DNA of 64,000 nt from Paenibacillus sp. FSL H7-0331 (GTDB lineage Bacteria; Bacillota; Bacilli; Paenibacillales; NBRC-103111), in NCBI RefSeq assembly GCF_001956045.1, contig NZ_MRTH01000011.1:62001-126000 (forward strand), in the 5' to 3' direction. The notes beneath the pieces are model-generated. The model was not told where the DNA came from. It worked only from the letters and a program-made list of their open reading frames with translations, and did no database searches. Positions 8,438-16,664 of this stretch are shown here, piece after piece. Numbering within the stretch: position 1 is the stretch's first letter; each line of letters begins with the position of its first letter. The translations under genes were made by a program, and so were the position numbers.

Positions 8438-8878
8438 ATGCAAACCCGATTAAATTATCGTGAGGTCCAACCCCAAGCCCTACAAGCGATGTTGAAAATG
8501 GAAGGCTTCATCCAAAGCTGCGGTTTGGATAAAAAGCTGTATGAGCTGATCAAAATCCGAGCCTCACAAATTAACGGATGTGCTTTTTGCCTCAATATGC
8601 ATACCGCGGATGCACGTTCAATGGGTGAGACGGAGCAGCGTCTTTACTTGCTAAGTGCCTGGCGTGAAGCTCCATTTTATACAGAGGCCGAACAAGCCGT
8701 TCTGGCATTGACAGAAGCTGTAACGCTTATATCCAAAGAAGGGGTTTCACAGGAATTGTATGAAAAGGTTCGGGAGCATTTTGATGAAACCGAGTTTGTT
8801 AATTTGATTATGGCGATCAATACGATCAACAGCTGGAACCGTATAGCAATATCGACGGGTATGTTTCCAACGACTTAA
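8438..8878 (+). CDS. Carboxymuconolactone decarboxylase family (AhpD-like) protein
   Basis: A 146-residue helical protein of the CMD/AhpD family. It has the redox motif C48-A-F-C51 followed by H55 (GCAFCLNMH), as in AhpD-type alkylhydroperoxidase partners, so a thiol-peroxidase-like role is plausible. The substrate is not evident. AAAGGAGAG lies about 7-10 nt before the ATG at 8438. It is directly downstream of the ECF41 sigma gene with a matching promoter in between, and a terminator follows at 8936, so it is likely the sole target in this locus. Confidence 0.9.
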   Translation: MQTRLNYREVQPQALQAMLKMEGFIQSCGLDKKLYELIKIRASQINGCAFCLNMHTADARSMGETEQRLYLLSAWREAPFYTEAEQAVLALTEAVTLISKEGVSQELYEKVREHFDETEFVNLIMAINTINSWNRIAISTGMFPTT

Positions 8879-8935
8879 GTACTGCTGCAAGCGTTGGATT
8901 GCAGGTTGTTTCTAACAGTTGGACGGGTATTTAAG

Positions 8936-8975
8936 GAGTCTTTACCGAGTAATTGGGTAGAGGCTCTTTTGTTTT
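8936..8975 (+). terminator. Intrinsic terminator after the AhpD-like gene
   Basis: The arms 8936-8946 and 8955-8966 pair over about 11 bp including G-U pairs, followed by TTTTGTTTT. Confidence 0.65.
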
Positions 8976-9010
8976 GGAAGAAATATGCAACCTTTTTCCT
9001 GAATAAACGT

Positions 9011-9016
9011 TATAAT
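9011..9016 (+). promoter_or_regulatory. -10 element for the SLH protein gene
   Basis: A perfect TATAAT lies 47 nt before the ATG at 9063. The -35 region is not convincing, so only the -10 is reported. Confidence 0.4.
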
Positions 9017-9062
9017 TAGAAAGTGTTAATTAAAGCCATGAACGAGAGGAGACAGGAATCTT

Positions 9063-11399
9063 ATGAAAACAATCGGAATTGCCAGTATCGCGAGCGTTCT
9101 GCTCCTAGGTTCCGTTGCTCCTGCCTCGGCACAATCTTTATATGCCAATCATGTGTACCCAGGCCCACAAGCACAGACTGTGGCTGATAAGGAAGCCGAA
9201 CTGCTTGAATTAGAGTATGAGGGCAGCGACGAGGCACCTGCAGATACAATAATAAAGCGTGACCGGGCCATCGAGCTGGCCAAACAGTATGTGGCTATCC
9301 CAAGTGGCTACATTCTTGAGGGGGTAGGTTATCAAAGCAATGTGTACACAATAAGCAACAGTCGCGGCTCCTGGATCATTTCTTTTTCGAAAAAGGATCA
9401 GAAAAGCTATGGAGATATCAGCGTGACGATAGAGTCAGATACCGGAAAGCTGCTCTCCTTTTATATTAATGAAATGGACACTGACAAGAAACTTACGTTC
9501 CCGCCCAAGATCGATTTGGAGCATGCCAAGCAAACGGCTCTAGATTACATAACCAAGACCAATCCGCAAGAAATAAGCCAGCTTCAATATGATGAGGATT
9601 ATGAGAAAAGCTTCCGTAAACCGCTTGATGGCAACGTAGAATATCCACTTTGTTATTTGAGAGTCGTGAACGGAGTCGTATTCCCGCAAAATTATGTTGT
9701 GATGACTGTAAATGGCGAAGGCAAAATTCTTTCTTACATGCTGCAATGGGACGAGCAGCTTACTTTCCAGGCACCGCGTAACCCGATCTCACTTGGACAA
9801 GCTGCTGAGCAATTCAATAAATTGGCAGAGCCTCGTCTCCAATATATCGTTCCTAATACTCCAAACGGATTTGCTGCGCCTGCTGTGGCGTATGAGACGG
9901 ATGCTTTTTTGTTGGATGCCGAGACAGGGGAAGCACTCCTGCCCTCAGGATTAAAGAAAGAGAAGCAGCCCAAAGCGATTCCGGCTAGCGACAAGCGTAT
10001 TACGAATGGATTACCTAAGGCGCAGAAACTGACCAAGGAACAGGCTGCAGCACAAGTATCATCAGTCATCCCCCTTCCGGCCAGTGCGAAGTTGCAAGCA
10101 ACCGATTATCAAGAAAACACCGATCCGATTACAGGCGTGACTTCTTTTGAATGGGATTTAAGCTGGTCAGTTGCTTCAGATAAGAAATACGACGATTCTT
10201 CGATATATGCAACTGTGGACAGCAGTACAGGCGCTGTGCTGCGTTATTCCAGGTATGCATTTAATTATGCGGACTCAAAGGTAACTTCCCAATCAGGCAC
10301 ACCCAGTTATGACGAGCTAAAAATAAAGGCACTGGAGTCGGTCAAACAGCTGCTGCCAGATTATGCTCATGAATTGTATCTGGATCCTCAATATGGCGGG
10401 TATACACAAGAAGAACTCCAACAAATGCAAACCTTTGAGTATTATTTCCGACGCAATATCAATGGAGTTGATATCCCCAATGATTCCGTTACGATCAGCT
10501 ATGATCGACAAACGGCAGAAATCCAGGAATTCAACAGCAATTTGCTTACTTCGTATTATCCGGCCGAGCCGCCGAAGGTTATATCTGTCCAGAAGGCCAG
10601 AGATATTTGGATGTCCCAGTATAAGGTGGAACAGCAATATATCGTTGTGGATAAGGACAATGAGTATGCTCAGCAGCAAGACCTTACGCTTCCGATGGCA
10701 CAGATTGAGACTAGGCTTGTGTATAATCTGAAGCCAATTTTTCAATTCCGTGAGCTGACTTATCTGGATGCAGGTACCGGGGAATGGAGAAATAACGAAA
10801 CCAACCAGATCGTACATCCGCGTATTACCGATCCCGTTGATCTAAAGGGAAATTGGGCAGAAGAAGCTTTAAAACTTATGCTCGATTATGAGGCACTGGA
10901 TCTGGTGGATGGCAAAGTACAGCCGGATGCATTGATTACGCGTGGTGAATTGGTGCAAATGTTTATTACGACTTTGAATGGCGGTTATTTTCCGGTTACT
11001 TCTGATTATGCCGATCGTTCGGCCAGCTTCTCTGATGTAACCAAGGATTCCAAATATTTTCCTTACGTAGAAAATGCAATTGATTATAATCTGATTGACC
11101 GGGCATCCGGCACATTTGACCCAGATGCTGCATTGACTCGATCTGAAGTAGCCGATCTGATTGTCAAGGCACTTGGATATAGTAATCTGTCCAAGGTTAA
11201 AGGGTTGTTCACGACCAAGGCAACAGATGTGAATGAGCTGCCCAATCAAGGAGCCATTGCGATCGTGAGCGCCTTGGATATCGTCACGTTGAATGGTGAA
11301 ACCTTCTCTCCTTATGAGAAAGTAACCCGTGCGCAAGCTGCTACGTTCTTTTACAACTTTTTGAAGGCCCATTCCCAACTGCTGGACACACCACGGTAA
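9063..11399 (+). CDS. Secreted YcdB/YcdC-repeat protein with C-terminal S-layer homology domains
   Basis: A 778-residue exported protein. Residues 1-23 form a Sec signal peptide ending in an A-S-A site. The next 540 or so residues contain PepSY/YcdB-YcdC-like repeats, seen as recurring units of the type D-S-x-T-G-x-(V/L)-L-x-(F/Y). From about residue 590 three S-layer homology domains follow, recognisable by DLKGNWAEEAL, FSDVTKDSKYFPYVENAI and repeated (I/L/V)TR(G/S/A)E/Q(L/V/A) units; the third is more divergent. SLH domains bind pyruvylated secondary cell wall polymer, which would anchor the protein at the surface. PepSY-type modules are often linked to peptidase inhibition, but function here is unproven. 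It is flanked by terminators and looks monocistronic. Confidence 0.85.
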   Translation: MKTIGIASIASVLLLGSVAPASAQSLYANHVYPGPQAQTVADKEAELLELEYEGSDEAPADTIIKRDRAIELAKQYVAIPSGYILEGVGYQSNVYTISNSRGSWIISFSKKDQKSYGDISVTIESDTGKLLSFYINEMDTDKKLTFPPKIDLEHAKQTALDYITKTNPQEISQLQYDEDYEKSFRKPLDGNVEYPLCYLRVVNGVVFPQNYVVMTVNGEGKILSYMLQWDEQLTFQAPRNPISLGQAAEQFNKLAEPRLQYIVPNTPNGFAAPAVAYETDAFLLDAETGEALLPSGLKKEKQPKAIPASDKRITNGLPKAQKLTKEQAAAQVSSVIPLPASAKLQATDYQENTDPITGVTSFEWDLSWSVASDKKYDDSSIYATVDSSTGAVLRYSRYAFNYADSKVTSQSGTPSYDELKIKALESVKQLLPDYAHELYLDPQYGGYTQEELQQMQTFEYYFRRNINGVDIPNDSVTISYDRQTAEIQEFNSNLLTSYYPAEPPKVISVQKARDIWMSQYKVEQQYIVVDKDNEYAQQQDLTLPMAQIETRLVYNLKPIFQFRELTYLDAGTGEWRNNETNQIVHPRITDPVDLKGNWAEEALKLMLDYEALDLVDGKVQPDALITRGELVQMFITTLNGGYFPVTSDYADRSASFSDVTKDSKYFPYVENAIDYNLIDRASGTFDPDAALTRSEVADLIVKALGYSNLSKVKGLFTTKATDVNELPNQGAIAIVSALDIVTLNGETFSPYEKVTRAQAATFFYNFLKAHSQLLDTPR

Positions 11400-11436
11400 G
11401 ACAATAGGCAATCATTCATTTATAATAACTCAATAA

Positions 11437-11475
11437 AAAAGCACGTACTCCCAAAAAAAGAGAGTACGTGCTTTT
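11437..11475. terminator. Bidirectional intrinsic terminator
   Basis: A perfect 14-bp inverted repeat, 11437-11450 with 11462-11475, with A-rich and T-rich flanks. It closes the convergent SLH protein and universal stress protein genes. Confidence 0.85.
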
Positions 11476-11479
11476 CGCT

Positions 11480-11917
11480 TTATTTTACAATTAATACAGG
11501 TACCTTAGCATTGTGAACAATGTGATGACTTACGCTGCCCAGAAAGAATTCTCTTATAGGTCCCAAGCCGCGGCTGCCGGTAATAATGAGGTCGTGATGC
11601 TTCTCTTCGGCATATTGAAGTATGGTTGCAGCAGGTGGACCTTGTAGAAGAACATACTTGACAGAAAGTTCAGCGGGTACGAAGGACTTGGCTTCTTCTA
11701 TAATCGCTTTCCCCTGCTCAATAATGTAAGTGCTTGCAGTCGCATCCACAAAGTAGGGAGTGCTAGCGACAGAAGGGTAATGGTAAACGTGGATAATATC
11801 TAAATGCGGTGCTTGAGAAATACGGGTTTGCTCTTGAACCAAGCTGACTGCTTTTTCGAGTGCTTTTTTAGAGAGATTAGAACCATCAAACGCAACAAGG
11901 ATTTTAGTAAATAGCAC
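11480..11917 (-). CDS. Universal stress protein (UspA family)
   Basis: A single-domain Usp of 145 residues that begins with the beta-strand KILVAFDGS. It ends with GSRGLGPIREFFLGSVS, the G-2x-G-9x-G(S) nucleotide-binding loop that marks ATP-binding Usp proteins. The GTG at 11917 is preferred over the in-frame GTG at 11926 because GGGGTG lies about 6 nt upstream of the former. Usp proteins bind ATP and support survival under stress or energy limitation, but the target here is unknown. It is monocistronic, on the minus strand, and shares a terminator with the SLH protein gene. Confidence 0.9.
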   Translation of the reverse strand: MLFTKILVAFDGSNLSKKALEKAVSLVQEQTRISQAPHLDIIHVYHYPSVASTPYFVDATASTYIIEQGKAIIEEAKSFVPAELSVKYVLLQGPPAATILQYAEEKHHDLIITGSRGLGPIREFFLGSVSHHIVHNAKVPVLIVK

Positions 11918-12052
11918 TTTAATCACCCCATCTGCGAGATTGGCTTACAAGCTTATTATAGCATAACTACAGATCAAATAGTCAGAATATTCGTACTGTA
12001 ATGATATGTATTATTTGAGAAATAATCAGCTTCACTTGAGAAATTCACCCAA

Positions 12053-12259
12053 TTACAAGGCTTTAAAATGAACGACCGCGCTGTATAGCATCTTATTATG
12101 AAGCGGGTTGAAGACGATGTTATGGCTGATGGAATGGACGCCTAATAACAAGGCTTTATTATTATCAATCTGCTCAGCAATTTTTCTTTCTAGCGTTTTG
12201 AGATCGTAAGCTTCAAAAAACTCGATCTTGTTTTCCATTTTATCCAGCATAAAGCTCAT
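12053..12259 (-). CDS. Small conserved protein, DUF2536 (YrzA)-like
   Basis: A 68-residue protein rich in charged helix (KMENKIEFFEAYDLKTLERKI) with a short beta-like C-terminus ending in LYSAVVHFKAL. It resembles the DUF2536/YrzA small proteins of spore formers, from memory only. The ATG at 12259 is preferred to 12289 because GAGGAG sits about 10 nt upstream of it. No function is known. It is followed on the same strand by no other gene and lies 35 nt downstream of the zinc-ribbon membrane protein gene, so the two may form one transcript. Confidence 0.7.
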   Translation of the reverse strand: MSFMLDKMENKIEFFEAYDLKTLERKIAEQIDNNKALLLGVHSISHNIVFNPLHNKMLYSAVVHFKAL

Positions 12260-12294
12260 TTGGTTTCGCTCCTCTGTGTTGGTCATCATTCTAT

Positions 12295-12609
12295 CTATAG
12301 TCTAAGTAAAGATTGACGCTCTGCAATCGGTCTGCAGGTTTTACATACGCCAACCACCTTCTCATGTCCGGAATAAAACGCGAGCTCCTTCGGATTTACC
12401 TTGCGTTTGCAGTAGGAGCAGCTTTGCTGCTGGCTTGAAGGTTTTCCGGATGAATCCGTTTGTCTCTGCTTTCGGGAGGGATTTTTGGCGTGTACAGCGA
12501 ATGGATTCTGATTTTTACGCTGCCGCTTCATGACAACCAGGATGATGCCGGTGATGACAATCAGTACAACGATACACAATGAAAGGGAGGTCATCTTATC
12601 AAAAGTCAT
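12295..12609 (-). CDS. Small membrane protein with C-terminal zinc-ribbon-like motif
   Basis: A 104-residue protein that I do not recognise. Residues 7-27 form a hydrophobic transmembrane helix, followed by a basic, Gln/Ser-rich linker. The C-terminal domain has two CxxC pairs (CSYC and CKTC, about 27 residues apart) as in a zinc ribbon. It probably sits in the membrane with the metal-binding domain in the cytoplasm. The ATG at 12609 is chosen because AAAGGAG lies 10 nt upstream, unlike the in-frame start at 12639. Possibly co-transcribed with the DUF2536-like gene. Confidence 0.7.
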   Translation of the reverse strand: MTFDKMTSLSLCIVVLIVITGIILVVMKRQRKNQNPFAVHAKNPSRKQRQTDSSGKPSSQQQSCSYCKRKVNPKELAFYSGHEKVVGVCKTCRPIAERQSLLRL

Positions 12610-12760
12610 ATTGGGGAGGCTCCTTTTGTATACTTTCATCAGAGTAACATAGAGTCAGTTTAATTTGTACTTGAAAATAGCTTTCGAAGATAGATCAATC
12701 GCCATCAAGCAGCTAATCTAAGAAATGTCTCATTCAGAACGTGTAGGGACACAAATTGAA

Positions 12761-12794
12761 AAACCCAAAGTGAACAATTCACTTTAGGTTTTTT
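12761..12794. terminator. Intrinsic terminator, probably bidirectional
   Basis: A 14-bp stem with one mismatch, 12761-12774 with 12778-12791, a 3-nt loop and a T-run on the + side. It lies 26 nt past the stop of the minus-strand gene at 12820, which it most likely serves. Confidence 0.65.
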
Positions 12795-12819
12795 CTAATC
12801 TTCAAAAAGAAGTAAGGGC

Positions 12820-13020
12820 TTATTTTCTTTTATTGTTAAGTATACACTGACGCAGATCATTTAATAATTCGTCTAGTTCATGCTGTAGTTGATGAAGCTC
12901 ACGATAATAGCGTCCTTGGACAGCAGCTAGTTCCGATGATGAGAGTTTAGTGAACCTGTTGTAATCAGCCAAACAGCTGTTAGAAGGATGTATCTCTATT
13001 TCCTCTAATACAATGTTCAT
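12820..13020 (-). CDS. Hypothetical small helical protein
   Basis: A 66-residue acidic/amphipathic protein with no recognised family. The second half is one long predicted helix (REL..LQHELDELLNDLRQ). The HELDELLN stretch recalls the SQxLDxLI core of Spo0E-type phosphatases, but the N-terminal half does not fit that family, so this is only a possibility. GTGAGGT lies about 6 nt upstream of the ATG at 13020, supporting a real gene. It is monocistronic and closed by a terminator. Confidence 0.65.
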   Translation of the reverse strand: MNIVLEEIEIHPSNSCLADYNRFTKLSSSELAAVQGRYYRELHQLQHELDELLNDLRQCILNNKRK

Positions 13021-13177
13021 AGTATGACCTCACTTTTATTTGAATGTAACTTTAGAGTAGCATCCAATTGTAAAATATTAACTGGCTTTTTGTTAAAAGT
13101 TTGTAGAGGGTATAATAATCACATTCAGCAATCGATTTGAGCATAATATGAACCAGTCAATGAAACCGTTTACAAAT

Positions 13178-13495
13178 TTATAGAGTGGTATCCATATTCC
13201 ACAAAACTAGCGCCACGGTTAGCAAACCGAGTATTCCTACAGTCCAGGTTTGGCTGAAGCTTAATGAGAAATTTATTGAAAAAATGGCGAACCATAATCC
13301 GGTAAGTAACGTGAACCAGTTTTCCAAAACATTAAATTTTGATTTCTTAAGAGCCAACAGGGAAGCGCAAAGCTGAAGCGTTCCTAAACAAACACTAGTC
13401 CACACAACTACAGAAAGGTTAGATAGGCCAAGAACCCATGGGGAGATAACAAACCAAAAGCCGAATAAGGCAGTTAATGAATTTCTTGTTCTCAT
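13178..13495 (-). CDS. SPW-repeat integral membrane protein
   Basis: A 105-residue protein with four hydrophobic segments arranged as two SPW units. The first has the canonical GFWFVISPWVLGLS core. The second (GLWFAIFSINFSLS) keeps the glycine/tryptophan frame but has lost Ser-Pro-Trp. The family is small, membrane-bound and of unknown function. GGAGGTG lies 5 nt before the ATG at 13495. It is isolated from other minus-strand genes. Confidence 0.82.
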   Translation of the reverse strand: MRTRNSLTALFGFWFVISPWVLGLSNLSVVVWTSVCLGTLQLCASLLALKKSKFNVLENWFTLLTGLWFAIFSINFSLSFSQTWTVGILGLLTVALVLWNMDTTL

Positions 13496-13686
13496 AGTAC
13501 ACCTCCAATAAATTTAATGCGACCATATTGGGGCACATTATATTTATATGCAAGTGCTTACATCTTTGATAATACCGCTCAATTAATATTTTCGAAAAAT
13601 ATATGAATAAACAACGTAGATGGGTTACATCCCTTTAGTTGAAGCCCAATCTTTAGAGCCATTTATTTCATATTATGATTATGTTC

Positions 13687-13695
13687 CATATCCTA
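13687..13695 (+). promoter_or_regulatory. SigK-type -10 element before the YjcZ-like gene
   Basis: CATATCCTA matches the SigK -10 pattern CATAnnnTA and would start a transcript about 20 nt before the ribosome binding site. No clear -35 AC pair is seen at the right distance, so this is tentative. Confidence 0.35.
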
Positions 13696-13723
13696 ATGAT
13701 TTCCATTGAAAGGGGAGCTAACA

Positions 13724-13822
13724 TTGAGTGAAATAGCTGGACATCGCGGTTTTACTTCCACAGGTGCTATTCTTGTACTGTTTATACTTTTAGTTATTAT
13801 TAGCACTACCTTTTTGTATTAA
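13724..13822 (+). CDS. YjcZ-family sporulation miniprotein
   Basis: A 32-residue ORF starting with TTG at 13724, with AGGGGAG 7 nt upstream, and ending at TAA 13820-13822. The product begins MSEIAGHRGF and then forms one hydrophobic helix (GAILVLFILLVIIS). This short polar head plus hydrophobic tail is the layout of the YjcZ family of tiny sporulation-associated proteins of Bacillus and Paenibacillus. It has no partner genes, and the CATATCCTA motif upstream suggests mother-cell expression. Role unknown; the family is found in spores. Confidence 0.75.
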   Translation: MSEIAGHRGFTSTGAILVLFILLVIISTTFLY

Positions 13823-13862
13823 TCGATAATTTTAGGCGTAGTGTGAACAGCAATAAATTTCG

Positions 13863-13897
13863 ACAACAAAAATTTAGGACCCTTCGCAGGGTCCTAA
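13863..13897 (-). terminator. Hairpin with U-tract on the minus strand
   Basis: A perfect 10-bp stem, 13874-13883 with 13888-13897, and a TCGC loop. On the minus strand it is followed by AAATTTTTGTTG, typical of an intrinsic terminator. No minus-strand gene lies just upstream of it, and the + side lacks a T-run, so its role is unclear. Confidence 0.5.
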
Positions 13898-14033
13898 ACA
13901 ATGGGAGAGGAGAAACCGGATGAAGAGCTTATGGGGAACGTAAGTCTTCTCCGCGGTTGTCTACGACATTTCGGATGCCGATAATCCAAGTATTCACAGC
14001 TAAAGAAACAAATATACATAAAGTAACAAAATT

Positions 14034-14063
14034 TTGTGCAAAAGTTTCCGTTTATGGTACGAT
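14034..14063 (+). promoter_or_regulatory. Candidate promoter for rsmD-coaD
   Basis: TTGTGC at 14034-14039 and TACGAT at 14058-14063 with an 18-nt spacer and a TGG immediately before the -10. It would start transcription about 25 nt before the rsmD ATG. Confidence 0.4.
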
Positions 14064-14094
14064 AGGATCACTATTGAGCAGAAGGTGGATTTAC

Positions 14095-14661
14095 ATGAGA
14101 GTAATTTCAGGCAGTGCAAAGGGTAGACAGTTGAAATCTGTGCCCGGTACAGGAACGCGTCCAACGACCGATAAGGTCAAGGAGGCGATTTTTAGCATGA
14201 TCGGTCCTTATTTTGAAGGGGGACAGGTGCTCGATTTATTCGCAGGGACGGGCGGTTTAAGCATTGAGGCGCTCAGCCGAGGAATGGATCATGCAGTCCT
14301 CACGGATATAGATAAAAAGAGTATCGACATTATAAAACAAAATTTGCAAGCAACTGGGTTTATAGAGCAGGCTGGTATTTACTGTACCGACGCGCGGCGC
14401 GCGTTGAAGGCTCTAGTTAAGCGTGAGGCCAAATTTGATCTTGTATTTGTGGATCCGCCTTATCGTATTAAGCTCGCACAAGAGCTGCTTGAACAACTGG
14501 ATCAGCACAATTTGTTGAATCCATTAGCTACGATCGTTGTGGAGCATGATATTGAGGATACATATCAGCATGCAATCGGACGTTTACAATGGGTTCGGCG
14601 CGCTGAGTATGGCGACACGGCGGTAACCATTTATAAAAATGACGCGGATGCGGTTAAGTAA
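14095..14661 (+). CDS. rsmD: 16S rRNA (guanine(966)-N(2))-methyltransferase RsmD
   Basis: A 188-residue SAM-dependent methyltransferase that modifies G966 of 16S rRNA during 30S assembly. It starts MRVISGSAKGRQL, has the SAM-binding VLDLFAGTGGLSIEALSRG region, and the catalytic DPPY motif at residues 120-123. The ATG at 14095 is preceded by GAAGGTGG; the longer in-frame extension to 13957 overlaps the promoter and is not family-like. It is followed by coaD 30 nt on, the usual ylbH-ylbI pair of the Bacillota. Confidence 0.95.
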   Translation: MRVISGSAKGRQLKSVPGTGTRPTTDKVKEAIFSMIGPYFEGGQVLDLFAGTGGLSIEALSRGMDHAVLTDIDKKSIDIIKQNLQATGFIEQAGIYCTDARRALKALVKREAKFDLVFVDPPYRIKLAQELLEQLDQHNLLNPLATIVVEHDIEDTYQHAIGRLQWVRRAEYGDTAVTIYKNDADAVK

Positions 14662-15201
<540 letters not shown>

Positions 15202-15206
15202 GGCCA

Positions 15207-16529
15207 CTACCGCTTGCTGTTCGGAGCGCTCCGCCCCAAGGATTGCACAACGAATGCGATAATGACAGATAGCAGTAACAGCAGCAGCAATACGATACCG
15301 AGCCACAGCATGATCGGACTCATAAGCATCCATACATCAAAGGCTTGACTGCCATTAGTCAAACGTGCATCAGTCTGAACGGAATGGACCGCTTGCGTCA
15401 GTATTGGATGGGAGAGAAATACAGGGGATGCAATTCCGGCTAACCATTGATTAAGCGGATTCCAGAACACAGCTGTCAAAATAAAAGAAATAGCGGCATG
15501 AAGTAATCGAGAGCGCAAAAACACCGGGTAACGAATATCTGTCGATAGGGTAAAGCTTTTTACCTGTGCATGTGCAGATAATCCTCCCCAGCCGAGTAAG
15601 GCACTCAGGATGGCGTACTGCCAATTGTCAGCCAACAAGTTGTTCTGGCCCATCGCAAATGCACCTAAATGGATTTCAAGTATTCCGGACAGCAAGGCAT
15701 TTAATAGCAAGGTTGCCTCATGTAAAGGAATCCAATCTCTTTTTGCAAGTACCATTGCTGCATATTCGGTGATCGAGCTGATGGCAATTACCTGTGCAAG
15801 TACGGAGAATATGATCATAACTCCGCCGATGACCATTAATTGCTGGATACTGTGAGCTACTGAATCACCGAGCAGCTTGCCAAAAGTTCGTCCATCGTTG
15901 GCATGGGCGGCTCTTAATGCGGTTATACTTTTACGTACCGTGCTGTGTGTAGAATGCGCAGCTTGGTAAGAGAGACGACTCGTGGCAATGGCTGGCTCCT
16001 CCTCAGCCACGCTTGTCTGTTTCAATCGCTCTAGAAGTCCCATAATCAACACAGCACCATAATGGAGCAGGGCCAGCGCCATGCCTAATTTGGCATTGTT
16101 CATAAAACCGACACCAATGACGGTTACAAGTACCATCGGGCTTGCTACGTGGCTTAAGGAGAGCAGTCGCTCAGCTTCACCTCTTGTTACCAGCTTATTG
16201 CGTCTTAATTCTCCTATAGCGATCGCAGCAGAGGGAGCGCCAGCAGTGAGTCCTATAGAGAGAGGCCATCCACCTGCACCTGGCAGGCGAAACAGGTAAC
16301 GAAGAAGCGGCTCAAGCAAAGTGCCAAGTGCATGCAAAAAGCCCAAACCACGGAGGATCTCCGTTATAATTAGAAAAGGTAGCAATGCTGGGAATACTAG
16401 CTTCCACCAAATGGATAAGCCCTGTAGGGAAGCTTGAAATATACGGTCAGGAAACACGATCATACAAAAAACCAATAGCATTGCCAGACATCCCAGCAAG
16501 AGAGTTGTCAAGCGTTTCGCGGTAAACAT
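15207..16529 (-). CDS. ylbJ: Sporulation integral membrane protein YlbJ
   Basis: A 440-residue membrane protein of the nucleoside-recognition (Gate) domain type, with eight or more hydrophobic segments. Recognised as YlbJ by the segments WKLVFPALLPFLI, GLTAGAPSAAIAIGELRR and GLLSAHAQV-like GLSAHAQV. In B. subtilis YlbJ is made in the mother cell and is required for heat-resistant spores. The ATG at 16529 has GGAG about 10 nt upstream; an in-frame GTG at 16538 is possible. It is convergent with coaD, with stops 5 nt apart and no clear terminator between them, and divergent from ylbL. Confidence 0.88.
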   Translation of the reverse strand: MFTAKRLTTLLLGCLAMLLVFCMIVFPDRIFQASLQGLSIWWKLVFPALLPFLIITEILRGLGFLHALGTLLEPLLRYLFRLPGAGGWPLSIGLTAGAPSAAIAIGELRRNKLVTRGEAERLLSLSHVASPMVLVTVIGVGFMNNAKLGMALALLHYGAVLIMGLLERLKQTSVAEEEPAIATSRLSYQAAHSTHSTVRKSITALRAAHANDGRTFGKLLGDSVAHSIQQLMVIGGVMIIFSVLAQVIAISSITEYAAMVLAKRDWIPLHEATLLLNALLSGILEIHLGAFAMGQNNLLADNWQYAILSALLGWGGLSAHAQVKSFTLSTDIRYPVFLRSRLLHAAISFILTAVFWNPLNQWLAGIASPVFLSHPILTQAVHSVQTDARLTNGSQAFDVWMLMSPIMLWLGIVLLLLLLLSVIIAFVVQSLGRSAPNSKR

Positions 16530-16664
16530 CGGCCTCACTCCGGAACACAGGATGGTACATGTTTACGCATTTTCCGTATGGTTTAGACCAAGCAGGTCAA
16601 ACCTGATGAGATGTATGCGAGCTGACGATTCGAGTAAGCACACTCGGCCCAGGGGGAATCAATT

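Noticed and set aside
10317..10817. 166-codon minus-strand ORF within the SLH protein gene
   Set aside because: It is antisense to a clear coding region with a signal peptide and domains, and has no ribosome binding site or recognisable protein features.
12820..13020. Spo0E-family phosphatase call for the 66-residue protein
   Set aside because: Only the ELDELLN core is similar; the rest of the Spo0E pattern is missing, so it is left as hypothetical.
13957..14094. N-terminal extension of RsmD
   Set aside because: It crosses the likely promoter and no RsmD has such an extension; ATG 14095 has a proper ribosome binding site.
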